Positions 7,079 through 14,480 of a stretch of DNA of 33,940 nt are shown piece by piece. Below the pieces are notes generated by a model. It searched no databases. It was given only the letters and a program-made list of their open reading frames with translations, and was not told where the DNA came from. The DNA is from Candidatus Fimimorpha excrementavium (lineage in GTDB: Bacteria > Bacillota > Clostridia > Lachnospirales > Lachnospiraceae): assembly GCA_018710785.1 (NCBI GenBank), contig DVJD01000014.1, forward strand, positions 1 to 33,940, given 5' to 3'. Position numbers and translations under genes: made by a program. Within the stretch, counting starts at the first letter, position 1, and the number at the start of each line of letters is the position of its first letter.

Positions 7079-9145
7079 ATGGACGCACGAAAAGGAAATA
7101 TATATGAGATTTTAAATGGAAACAAACAATTTCTTATCCCTGTTTACCAGAGATTTTACAGTTGGGATGTGGACCAGTGCAAGCGCCTTTGGAATGACAT
7201 AGCCACAATGCAGAAAAAGGGTAAGTCAGGACATTTTGTGGGTTCCATTGTAAACATTGCGGAGCAGGCAATGCCTACTGGTGTTCAGAAATATATGATT
7301 ATCGATGGTCAGCAGCGAATGACCACACTGACTTTACTGCTGCTGGCACTGCGTGATTATGTACTGGATCATCCAGAGGATACTTCGGTCAATGCACACC
7401 GCATTGATGGTATGCTCCTCAAAAATGAATATGAGAGCGGCGACGAACGATACAAGATTTTGCTGACGGAGACAGACCGGGAGATACTTATCCGTCTCGT
7501 GGAAAGAAAGCCGATTCATCCGGATACCAGATCCAGACTGTTGGATAATTACAGATTTTTTGCTGGCAAGATTGCGGATAAGGAACTTACACTTACAGAA
7601 ATCTGGAATTCAATCGGTAAACTGCAGATCGTCAATATTACATTGGATCGCGAAGTGGATGACGCACAGGCGATTTTTGAAAGTTTGAATTCTACAGGAA
7701 AAGAATTATCCGAATCGGATTTGATCCGAAATTATGTGCTCATGGGCTTAGAACCATCGGAGCAGAGTTTTGTGTATGAGCATCTATGGCGTCCTATGGA
7801 GCAGCTTTTTGTATATGAAACACAGAGTACGGTGATGGATGCTTTCTTCCGGCATTATTTGACCATGAAGACCGCACGGATACCGAAACAAGGCCGTGTA
7901 TATGAGGAGTTCAAACGATATCATTTGAATTGTGAATTCAGCACCATCCGTGAACTTTGTCAGGACTTGTTCAAATTTGCAAAGTATTATACGGATATTG
8001 TATTCAAGAGAAGCCATGATATCGATTTAAAAAGGCGATATGAAGATATTGTTGATCTTAGGATGGAAGTTTCCTATCCATTTTTGATGAAAGTACACAA
8101 CGATTGCAAGGAGGGCGTGATAACGGATGCAGAGCTTAAGGAAATCCTGAATCTGTGTATCAGTTATGTACTCAGACGCGGCATTTGTGACATTCCTACG
8201 AATTCTCTGAATAAGACATTTGCCACATTCAAAAATGCTGTTCGGCCAGATGATTATATGAATTCTGTGAAGGCATTCTTTATATTACAGGATACCTATA
8301 AAGAGTTTCCGGATGATGATAAATTTGCGGCGGCCTTTGTTTCGCGTGACATTTATAATATGCGTGCAAGAAATTACATCCTCAGCCGCCTGGAAAACTA
8401 CCAGAATAAGGCGCCGATCGTTGTCGAAAATTATACAATTGAACATATTATGCCTCAAAACAAAAATCTTTCCGCGGAATGGCAAAAGGACCTGGGCAGC
8501 AATTGGCGGGAGGTTCAGAAGAAGTATGTCAATACCATTGGAAACCTGACCCTGACTGCATACAATTCTGAAATGAGCGACAGACCATTCATGGAAAAAA
8601 TGAATATGACGGGCGGATTCAAAGAAAGTGCACTTAGGTTGAATAAATACGTTATTTGTTTTTCCGAATGGAATGAGGAACATATACAGGAGAGAGCGAA
8701 GAAACTCGCCGAAAAGGCCGAGAAAATATGGCCATATCCGGAACTGACAGACGCTGAGCTGGCCCCATATCAGTCAGAAGCAAAGCCGACACAAAAGTAC
8801 AGCTTGGAGACGTATGATACGAATGCTTTCACTAGGATGTTATTCGAATCTCTGGACAAGAGAATTATGAATTTATCTCCGGCGGTAAAGAAAGAATATA
8901 AAAAATTGTACGTGGCATATAAGCTTGATACAAATTTTGTTGATATTGTATTCCAGAAGCAGCGGCTTCGCATCTCCATCAATATGAAATTTTCTGATGT
9001 GAATGATCCCGATGGCATTTGCAGGGATATCACTGGCTTAGGACTCTGGGGGAATGGTGATGTGGAAGTGTTTATGGAACATCAAGACGAACTCGATAAA
9101 GTAATGGGAATCGTGGAACAATCCTATAATGCCCAGGCTGATTAA
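7079..9145 (+). CDS. DUF262-DUF1524 GmrSD-type nuclease with C-terminal DUF5655
   Basis: A 688-residue stand-alone protein in the GmrSD (type IV restriction) family. The N-terminal DUF262 ParB-like NTPase part has FLIPVYQRFYSWD (about 18-30), FVGS (53-56) and IIDGQQRMTTL (74-84). The DUF1524 His-Asn nuclease part has TIEHIMPQNKN near 452 and TIGNLTLTAYN near 486. The last 110 residues match DUF5655 (VDIVFQKQRLRISINMKF). Characterised relatives use nucleotide hydrolysis to cut modified phage DNA. GGAGGTGG precedes the ATG. By eye the gene is more AT-rich than its upstream neighbour, suggesting transfer. A second relative lies at 22.7 kb. It is not accompanied by a methylase or specificity gene. 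Confidence 0.9.
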   Translation: MDARKGNIYEILNGNKQFLIPVYQRFYSWDVDQCKRLWNDIATMQKKGKSGHFVGSIVNIAEQAMPTGVQKYMIIDGQQRMTTLTLLLLALRDYVLDHPEDTSVNAHRIDGMLLKNEYESGDERYKILLTETDREILIRLVERKPIHPDTRSRLLDNYRFFAGKIADKELTLTEIWNSIGKLQIVNITLDREVDDAQAIFESLNSTGKELSESDLIRNYVLMGLEPSEQSFVYEHLWRPMEQLFVYETQSTVMDAFFRHYLTMKTARIPKQGRVYEEFKRYHLNCEFSTIRELCQDLFKFAKYYTDIVFKRSHDIDLKRRYEDIVDLRMEVSYPFLMKVHNDCKEGVITDAELKEILNLCISYVLRRGICDIPTNSLNKTFATFKNAVRPDDYMNSVKAFFILQDTYKEFPDDDKFAAAFVSRDIYNMRARNYILSRLENYQNKAPIVVENYTIEHIMPQNKNLSAEWQKDLGSNWREVQKKYVNTIGNLTLTAYNSEMSDRPFMEKMNMTGGFKESALRLNKYVICFSEWNEEHIQERAKKLAEKAEKIWPYPELTDAELAPYQSEAKPTQKYSLETYDTNAFTRMLFESLDKRIMNLSPAVKKEYKKLYVAYKLDTNFVDIVFQKQRLRISINMKFSDVNDPDGICRDITGLGLWGNGDVEVFMEHQDELDKVMGIVEQSYNAQAD

Positions 9146-9531
9146 TCAATAAAAAACGTGATAAAAAATGATTGGTACGAAGACCTATACATCCCGGAAG
9201 GGAAACGGCCTTCCGCTGCACACGAGTTCCTTTGGTCCAAAATCATATCAAATCCCAAAAATGTCAGCCAAGGCTGGATTCCTTATCTTGTCGGCATTTC
9301 CAGGATTTAACATAAGATAATCAAGCAGGCAATGGTCGAATTATCAGACAATTTATTTACACACTTTTTAAACAAACTCAGAAGTGTTATGGCCGTAGCG
9401 CTTCACTGCTCTATTTAGTCGGCTTTCTCTACTTTTGCACTATGCATGATATCCACGTTGCACGGGAAACACTGTCTGATTGTATTCTGACCGTATTGGT
9501 ATTCTGAAAGACGGCAGTAGGAGGGAGCGGT
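9146..9531. other. Intergenic region, mostly without recognisable features
   Basis: It contains the short unassigned ORF described separately, a small hairpin with 7-bp arms at 9195-9215 lacking a T tract, and a plausible promoter for the next gene: TTGCAC at 9458-9463, 17 nt, TGTATT at 9481-9486. The middle (9320-9450) looks like decayed sequence; nothing is identified there. Confidence 0.4.
9158..9310 (+). CDS. Unrecognised 50-residue ORF, possibly a gene remnant
   Basis: A GTG-started frame reads DWYEDLYIPEGKRPSAAHEF and ends WIPYLVGISRI. Composition is protein-like, but no family is recognised and there is no good ribosome binding site. Part of it is a 19-bp imperfect inverted repeat (9250-9268 with 9290-9308), so the open frame could be incidental to a structured element. 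Confidence 0.25.
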   Translation: MIKNDWYEDLYIPEGKRPSAAHEFLWSKIISNPKNVSQGWIPYLVGISRI

Positions 9532-10203
9532 ATGTCAAAAAGTTTATTTTTTCAGGCGGTGGTCAAATTCCTGTCCGGCGCCATATTGATTGGATTGTTG
9601 ATCTTTCTCTCGGCAGGCACGATTGCCTTTTGGAAGGGCTGGTTGCTGATGGCTATTCTATTGATCCCCATGTTCCTGGCGGGCATTGTTATGATGCTTA
9701 AAAATCCCGAGCTGCTGAAAAAGCGCCTGCATGTCAGGGAGCAGCAGACGGAGCAATGTCTTGTGGTCAAGCTAAGTGGACTGATGTTTGTGATTGGCTT
9801 TCTCTTGGCAGGACTGGACTTTCGATTTGAGTGGTTCCCGTTACCGGATTGGGTTTCCTGGGGGGCAGCCGTGTTATTCCTGCTTTCCTACTTGCTTTAC
9901 GCTGAGGTATTGCGGGAGAATACATATCTGTCACGGACAGTAGAAGTCCAGCAGGGGCAGAAGGTAATCGATACGGGGGTATATGGCGTTGTCCGTCATC
10001 CCATGTACAGCGCTACGCTCATCCTGTTTCTCTCCATGCCTCTGGTGCTGGGCTCCGCAGTTTCCTTTGTGGTCTTTCTTGTATACCCTGCCATCATCGC
10101 CAAAAGAATCAGAAATGAGGAAAAAGTGCTTGAGGAAGGGCTTGAAGGGTATGTGGCGTACAAAAAACGGGTGAAATACAGGGTGATTCCATTTGTGTGG
10201 TAA
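9532..10203 (+). CDS. Isoprenylcysteine carboxyl methyltransferase-like membrane protein
   Basis: A 223-residue integral membrane protein with about five hydrophobic segments, two of them in the first 60 residues. The C-terminal SAM-binding signature of the ICMT/PEMT superfamily is clear: DTGVYGVVRHPMYSATLI, then RIRNEEKVLEEGLEGYVAYK and YRVIPFVW. Bacterial members methylate lipids or small hydrophobic molecules; the substrate here is unknown. AGGAGGGAGCGGT directly precedes the ATG. It is followed by truncated genes, so no operon partner can be named. Confidence 0.88.
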   Translation: MSKSLFFQAVVKFLSGAILIGLLIFLSAGTIAFWKGWLLMAILLIPMFLAGIVMMLKNPELLKKRLHVREQQTEQCLVVKLSGLMFVIGFLLAGLDFRFEWFPLPDWVSWGAAVLFLLSYLLYAEVLRENTYLSRTVEVQQGQKVIDTGVYGVVRHPMYSATLILFLSMPLVLGSAVSFVVFLVYPAIIAKRIRNEEKVLEEGLEGYVAYKKRVKYRVIPFVW

Positions 10204-10256
10204 TGGAATAAAATTCTGTATGAATCGGTAGTTCCTGTAGAAGTCAGATCACAAAA

Positions 10257-10427
10257 CGGCCGGAGCTGCGTATATATATCGAAGCATTTGGCACACGCAG
10301 GGGAGATCACTGCTTAGTTGCCGATTACGGTGGAAAAGTGGTTGGAGCAGTGTGGACAAGGATTATGAATGATTACGGTCATGTGGATGACGAGACCCCG
10401 TCCTTTGCCATATCGGTACATCTTTGA
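10257..10427 (+). pseudogene. Truncated GNAT acetyltransferase fragment
   Basis: The frame reads RPELRIYIEAFGTRRGDHCL, then the acetyl-CoA region VADYGGKVVGAVWTRIMNDY, then ETPSFAIS, and stops at a TGA in foreign sequence. This is the middle of a GNAT enzyme with neither its proper N-terminus nor its C-terminal half. The junction with the IS3 transposase remnant falls near 10417-10424, so insertion followed by deletion probably destroyed the gene. Confidence 0.65.
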
Positions 10428-10750
10428 AATGGGATTTCTCAGCCGAAAAACCGTTGGAGAAATGCGTAACGGATATTACTGAAATTCCTGCTCGGAACGG
10501 CATTCAAAGCATGAACAGAGATGGTGGCAGATGCCATGATAATGCCCGCTGTAAGGCGATGTGGGCGAGAATGAAGGAGGAACTCCTGTATGGCAGATAT
10601 GATACAAAACAAATGACCATGGAAGAGCTGAACCCCCTGATCTGGAGATATATCAAACCCCGCCAACAAGCAAATTGTGCCAGCACCAGCCGCAGCCCCA
10701 TGATTTCCTCCTTCCAACCAGCAAAAAGAAAAGGCCTGCGTTTTGTGTAA
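10424..10750 (+). pseudogene. IS3-family transposase (OrfB) remnant with internal deletion
   Basis: The reading frame begins DFSAEKPLEKCVTDITEI, a segment of an IS3-family rve integrase core. It then jumps directly to GIQSMNRDGGRCHDNARC and MWARMKEELLYGRYDTKQMT, which belong to the end of the core. The central part with the HSDRG aspartate is missing. The last 35 residues after LIWRYI do not match the family. No terminal inverted repeats are seen, so this is a dead fragment. Confidence 0.7.
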
Positions 10751-10759
10751 CGCAGGCCT
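10725..10759 (-). terminator. Intrinsic terminator of the NimA-like gene
   Basis: The perfect 11-bp arms AGGCCTGCGTT (10732-10742) and AACGCAGGCCT (10749-10759) enclose a 6-nt loop. On the minus strand the stem is followed by TTTTCTTTTT. It lies about 50 nt past the stop of the minus-strand gene ending at 10810. Confidence 0.8.
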
Positions 10760-10809
10760 ACTGCACAATCAAAAGTCCTGGGCGGGCTGTTCTTGCATTT
10801 ATTCTGGTT

Positions 10810-11301
10810 TTACTTTCGTTGTCTTGCCAGTTCAATCGCTTCTTTCCCGGAAATATGCTCCGGTATCATTTCCAGGGTACATAAAGGCTTCCACTCTTTT
10901 TCGATGGCTTCTTGTCGGTTTTCCATCGTATCATCAGGAGCGTATTTCAGCGCCAGTTTTTCAATAGCGGCCCGCTTTTCTCCGTCCTCTTCCAAAATTC
11001 GAATTTTCCCAAAGACAATTACGCTTCTGAAATAGGTGGTATATTCCTCTGATACAATCTGATCTTGATCTATGACACAGAAAGAGGCTTTTGGATTTCT
11101 GCAAATCGCGTCCAGCTTATGGCCGCTTTTTGCACAGTGGAAATAGAGCTTTTCTCCGTCATAAACATAGCTGATGGGAACAGCATAGGGATAATCGTTA
11201 TCACCGGCAAGGGCGAGAACACCGGATGTCCCCCGATTTAAGATGGCAGCGCAGTCCTCTTTGGGCAGCGCCTGTTTTTTTCTTCGCATTTCTCGAAACA
11301 T
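10810..11301 (-). CDS. NimA-like pyridoxamine 5'-phosphate oxidase family protein
   Basis: A 163-residue FMN-binding split-barrel protein. It starts MFREMRRKKQALPKEDCAAI and has LALAGDNDYPYAVPISYVYD, LYFHCAKSGHKLDAICRNP and ASFCVIDQD. This is the pattern of the NimA/5-nitroimidazole-reductase-like group found in many anaerobes. Most members are uncharacterised flavoproteins, so resistance cannot be claimed. The ATG at 11301 follows AGGAGG by 7 nt. A minus-strand TATAAT lies at 11341-11346, right after the stop codon of a truncated ABC exporter. An intrinsic terminator follows the gene. Confidence 0.87.
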   Translation of the reverse strand: MFREMRRKKQALPKEDCAAILNRGTSGVLALAGDNDYPYAVPISYVYDGEKLYFHCAKSGHKLDAICRNPKASFCVIDQDQIVSEEYTTYFRSVIVFGKIRILEEDGEKRAAIEKLALKYAPDDTMENRQEAIEKEWKPLCTLEMIPEHISGKEAIELARQRK

Positions 11302-11348
11302 ACTATTGCCTCCTGATTTTTCAAGTATCTTACATCCCGTATTATACA

Positions 11349-11462
11349 CTATTTTGCCCGATAGAGTTTGGAATAGAAAGAATCCCAACTCAAAAGTTCC
11401 TCGTGGGTACCGGTCTCAATGATGTCACCGTCCCGCATAACAAGAATCAGATCGGCGCCCCG
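11349..11462 (-). pseudogene. C-terminal tail of an ABC multidrug-type exporter
   Basis: The minus strand reads IRGADLILVMRDGDIIETGT and then HEELLSWDSFYSKLYRAK before a TAG. This is the H-loop-distal end of the ATPase domain of fused permease-ATPase exporters (MdlB/MsbA type). Everything upstream is missing, and the frame is stopped within two codons of the junction near 11466. It abuts a plus-strand NTF2-like tail. Confidence 0.7.
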
Positions 11463-11466
11463 AATT

Positions 11467-11559
11467 GCCTATACGGATTACCATACGTTTATCAAGACGC
11501 CGGAGGGCTGGCGGATTACGGCGAAGCTATACCACACCCACGAGGAGGTACAGGAATGA
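11467..11559 (+). pseudogene. C-terminal tail of an NTF2/SnoaL-like protein
   Basis: The plus strand reads AYTDYHTFIKTPEGWRITAK then LYHTHEEVQE before a TGA. The pattern of Phe-Ile-Lys-x-Pro-x-Gly-Trp-Arg-Ile is typical of the last strands of nuclear-transport-factor-2-like (putative lumazine-binding) proteins. The 5' part is lost at the junction near 11466. Its TGA overlaps the ATG of the next gene by ATGA, so the two were once translationally coupled. Confidence 0.6.
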
Positions 11560-12176
11560 GCAAGATTTTATTAACCAATGGCAGTCCCAACGAAAAGGGC
11601 TGTACCTATACGGCGCTCTGCGAGATTGCCGACACCCTTGCAAAAAATGATGTGGAGTCGGAGCTCCTCTATCTCGGTAAGAAACCTGTGGCCGGGTGTA
11701 TCGCCTGCGGAAAATGCTTTCAGACCGGGCGCTGTGTTTTTGACGATAAGGTGAACGAGGTTTTGGAAAAGCTGGACGAATACGATGGAATGGTGGTCGG
11801 CTCCCCGGTTTATTATGCAGGCCCCACCGGACAGCTTTGCGCTTTCCTTGACCGCCTGTTCTTTTGCAGCGAACGGCGGATGGCCGGTAAGCTGGGCGCG
11901 GCGGTGGTTTCCTGTCGCCGCGGCGGAGCCAGCGCAGCATTTGACCGCTTGAACAAGTATTTCACCATCTGCAATATGACCGTAGTCGGCTCTCAATATT
12001 GGAATCAGGTACACGGCTTCACCCCGGAGGATGTCCGCAAAGACGAAGAAGGCTTGCAGACCATGCGCACGCTGGCACAAAATATGGCGTGGCTTCTGAA
12101 AAACAAAAACGCCGGGAAAGAACAGGGAATTCCTGTTCCCGTTTACGAAGCCAGAATCAGCACGAATTTTATCTGA
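11556..12176 (+). CDS. Flavodoxin family / NADPH-dependent FMN reductase-type protein
   Basis: A 206-residue flavoprotein. It starts MSKILLTNGSPNEKGCTYTA, where the GSP-x-x-x-x-T loop binds FMN phosphate. It has a cysteine cluster, CIACGKCFQTGRCVFDD, like that of iron-sulfur flavoproteins and related reductases. A second FMN loop follows, VVGSPVYYAGPTGQLCAF. It probably acts as an NAD(P)H- or ferredoxin-linked reductase; the substrate is unknown. GAGGAGG lies about 6 nt before the ATG, inside the tail of the truncated NTF2-like gene, whose stop overlaps this start. Confidence 0.87.
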   Translation: MSKILLTNGSPNEKGCTYTALCEIADTLAKNDVESELLYLGKKPVAGCIACGKCFQTGRCVFDDKVNEVLEKLDEYDGMVVGSPVYYAGPTGQLCAFLDRLFFCSERRMAGKLGAAVVSCRRGGASAAFDRLNKYFTICNMTVVGSQYWNQVHGFTPEDVRKDEEGLQTMRTLAQNMAWLLKNKNAGKEQGIPVPVYEARISTNFI

Positions 12177-12321
12177 TTATCGTTTGGCATAAACCACATA
12201 CACAAGCTATCCTGCCTCGCCCGACGGGGGAAGAAAAAACCGTTGCAGGGCAGGCAGCTTTGTGCGTCTATAATGGATCACCGGGCGGCATCTGGATCTT
12301 CACGTCCAATGAAAATTTATG

Positions 12322-13086
12322 TCATTGAAGGCCTCTGATAAAGATTATCATTGCCATAAGCGGCAGCACAGTCCATGCGATATACCGACTTGCAATTTCC
12401 CAGTCAGATGGTTCTGCCTGATCTACATTACGAATCCGGAAGACTAAATTCCAACGGAACAGTTCATCGGCAAACAGAATGAGAATTGTTGTGACGATGC
12501 AGACAAACACACCACCGAACCATGCGGGCCATCCTCCTTTATGCGTCAGTTCAGGGCCAGCCATCAAATCAAGTATGGTGGAAACAGAAGGCTCCATTGG
12601 ATCAATTACATTTCCATTTTCGTCCATTACAATTCCATCACTTGTTGTCACTGAAATATTGATATTTTCCAAGCTCCCGTCCTCGCTGTATAGCAAATGG
12701 TAGTCTCCCAGATCTAATACGCCTCCACGGAAGAGAATTTCCTCTCCATGGCGAAGTTCAACACCAGTCATAGATTCTCCCACCTCACTATCTTTTGGGA
12801 TGGCAGTTGGATCCTCTTTGGCGATATAGGGACCGTAGATTCTTCCATTATATTGGAATTCCACTGTTTTATCCGCATACACGGCAAAGCTGGCCTGCTT
12901 CCCTTGGATTTTGCCGGAATATATAGTATTACCATTTTCCTGATGGGGGATAAGGATGGCATTCTTGTATTCGAACCCCTCCCGAGCGATGGTTATGGGA
13001 TAGAGTATGGTAAAAACCAGAACCATAACAATCATAAGAAGCAAGACTCCCTTTGGGTATCGTCCCAAACATTTAACTCTTTTCAA
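12322..13086 (-). CDS. Membrane protein of unknown function
   Basis: A 254-residue protein of no recognised family. A hydrophobic segment near residues 13-34 anchors the N-terminus. About 150 extracytoplasmic-looking residues rich in Gly, Asp and Tyr follow, containing a repeated beta-type pattern (FQYNGRIYGPYIAK and a segment ending DLGDYHLLY). Two C-terminal membrane segments end the protein (around WFGGVFVCIVTTILILF and TVLPLMAMIIFI). The start is a TTG at 13086, chosen because GGAGGTG lies 5 nt upstream; there is no ATG in a suitable place. A 31-residue ORF lies just upstream in the same direction. Confidence 0.75.
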   Translation of the reverse strand: MKRVKCLGRYPKGVLLLMIVMVLVFTILYPITIAREGFEYKNAILIPHQENGNTIYSGKIQGKQASFAVYADKTVEFQYNGRIYGPYIAKEDPTAIPKDSEVGESMTGVELRHGEEILFRGGVLDLGDYHLLYSEDGSLENINISVTTSDGIVMDENGNVIDPMEPSVSTILDLMAGPELTHKGGWPAWFGGVFVCIVTTILILFADELFRWNLVFRIRNVDQAEPSDWEIASRYIAWTVLPLMAMIIFIRGLQ

Positions 13087-13101
13087 AACTACACCTCCGC
13101 T

Positions 13102-13197
13102 CTATAAACGTTTTATCGTTTTTACTTCCGTCCCCGCTGGCAGTTTCCGCAGCGGCTTGAAAAAATCTTTCAATTGAGATGGTACATTTTCAAGCAT
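13102..13197 (-). CDS. Possible 31-residue small protein
   Basis: The ATG at 13197 is preceded by GGAAGGGG at workable spacing. The product reads MLENVPSQLKDFFKPLRKLP and ends in a basic tail. It ends 15 nt before the unknown membrane protein and could be a leader peptide or small ORF of that transcript. No family is recognised. Confidence 0.3.
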   Translation of the reverse strand: MLENVPSQLKDFFKPLRKLPAGTEVKTIKRL

Positions 13198-13515
13198 TGT
13201 ACCCCTTCCGCAAATCCTGATTTTTCGTTCTGTTTCTTCTATTCTACCACAATTCCGAGATCGCGGAAATAGCCTGTTATGGTGTCGGCGATGGTACATA
13301 TGGACGAGAAGATATGCAACCTGAAACCAATCGGCAGAGCCGGAAAAGCGTAGGTATCAGGACATGGATGCGTCTGATACCTACGCTTTTCAGAAGGTTA
13401 AACTGTATCATGTGCGCTGCTTTCTTTGCTCAAGGGATTATTCCTGTAAGTCCCAATGATTATAATCTGTAAAAAGTGCTTGCCGAGATATCTCGGAGCA
13501 TTGGAAACAACACCC
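13198..13515. other. Intergenic region with one strong hairpin
   Basis: No gene is seen. It contains the perfect 18-bp hairpin at 13343-13391 described separately. The promoter of the membrane protein gene must lie here but cannot be singled out. Confidence 0.4.
13343..13391. terminator. Perfect 18-bp inverted repeat, probable terminator of the flavin reductase gene
   Basis: GAAAAGCGTAGGTATCAG (13343-13360) is the exact reverse complement of 13374-13391, with a 13-nt loop. It lies about 125 nt past the stop of the minus-strand flavin reductase. Only four T residues follow on the minus strand, so the U tract is weak and another role is possible. Confidence 0.5.
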
Positions 13516-14088
13516 CTATTTTTTCATCAAATCCGCTCCGCTGTGCCATGCCTGGCCGATTTTTTCTCCAATCGCATAATAACCATTCTGCATCTGATCA
13601 AAGGCGAATGCATGGAGCTTTCCGGCATCGATTTTTCCGTTTTCGTCCAATACCTTCTCATCCGCAACCACGTTGATGATTTTGCCGAGAACACGCAGTC
13701 CATACGGCTGCGTCTGCATTTCCACAACCTCACATTCCAGGGTGAGGGGATATTCGGTGATAATCGGCGCATCGACGTTTTCGCTCTTGATCGCATGAAG
13801 ACCGCTGCGTTCAAATTTATCCACCATCTTATTTGAGGTGGCGATGCCAAAGAAATCCGATTCCCGCAGGGTATCGGTGCCTGGAACCGCGAGGGTAAAG
13901 GCCTTGCGGGTCTCCAGATTTGTCACAGTTTTATGTTCCGCTTCCAGATTCAGGGCGACCATATCTTCGGCGCAGATTCCTCCCCACGCCATCATCATGA
14001 CATCGACGCTGTCATCTTCGTTATAGGTGCCGATCATGTAGGTCGGCATAGGGAACAGATAAGGTTTAACTTCAAAATTTTTAAACAT
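13516..14088 (-). CDS. Flavin reductase family protein (FMN-binding split barrel)
   Basis: A 190-residue protein. It starts MFKNFEVKPYLFPMPTYMIG and has VMMMAWGGICAEDMVALNLE, then TVTNLETRKAFTLAVPGTD and SDFFGIATSNKMVDKFERS. It ends with LGKIINVVADEKVLDENGKI. This is the common clostridial flavin reductase (DIM6/NTAB-type) that reduces or carries FMN. The ATG at 14088 follows AAGGAG. In many relatives an HxlR regulator sits next to this gene; here none does, but a repeated AGATACTTAC element upstream could be such an operator. Confidence 0.88.
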   Translation of the reverse strand: MFKNFEVKPYLFPMPTYMIGTYNEDDSVDVMMMAWGGICAEDMVALNLEAEHKTVTNLETRKAFTLAVPGTDTLRESDFFGIATSNKMVDKFERSGLHAIKSENVDAPIITEYPLTLECEVVEMQTQPYGLRVLGKIINVVADEKVLDENGKIDAGKLHAFAFDQMQNGYYAIGEKIGQAWHSGADLMKK

Positions 14089-14188
14089 AATGATAACTCC
14101 TTTCCATGCCGCAAAATTGACTCTTGCCGCAGTTGCTATTATAATTGTAGCAAGAATGCCAAAAAAGGCAAGAACGCACATAAAGGTA

Positions 14189-14217
14189 AGATACTTACAT
14201 GGAATTTAGATACTTAC
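14189..14217. promoter_or_regulatory. Tandem AGATACTTAC elements, candidate regulator sites
   Basis: AGATACTTAC occurs at 14189-14198 and again at 14208-14217. The first copy is part of the small dyad GTAAG-ATA-CTTAC. They lie about 100 nt upstream of the flavin reductase start. HxlR-type control is inferred from family context only. Confidence 0.4.
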
Positions 14218-14480
14218 TTTTATTTCAGTGGCAGACCGTATGGGTAAATGGAACAAAAAACAGAATCAAAGGTGGAAACGATGAGCAGAGGATTATCCCA
14301 TTCAAAAACGGTGTGCGTCCTGTAAGCGGAGGCATTCCTGCAATGGATGCCGGTGGTGCGGAAAATGCCAAAGTACGGAAGCGGCCGCCGGAAAAAGAAA
14401 TGGAACGGAAGGCTTTTATCATCGGCTCTGACAATAATAAGAAAGGGTTCCGGTAATCGGAACAGTGGTGGAAGATATAT
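14218..14480. other. Leader region before the DUF5714 fusion gene, no gene recognised
   Basis: Short open frames occur in all three plus frames, but none has a recognisable domain together with a good start. A small GTTCCG...CGGAAC hairpin lies just before the DUF5714 gene. The stretch may be decayed coding sequence. Confidence 0.3.

Noticed and set aside
10810-11301. Nitroimidazole resistance gene nim
   Set aside because: The protein belongs to the broad NimA-like family, but this family is mostly uncharacterised and nothing in the sequence proves resistance.
12177-12321. Possible gene remnant between the flavodoxin-type gene and the membrane protein
   Set aside because: Short frames exist but none has a recognisable motif; only a weak 6-bp hairpin is seen.
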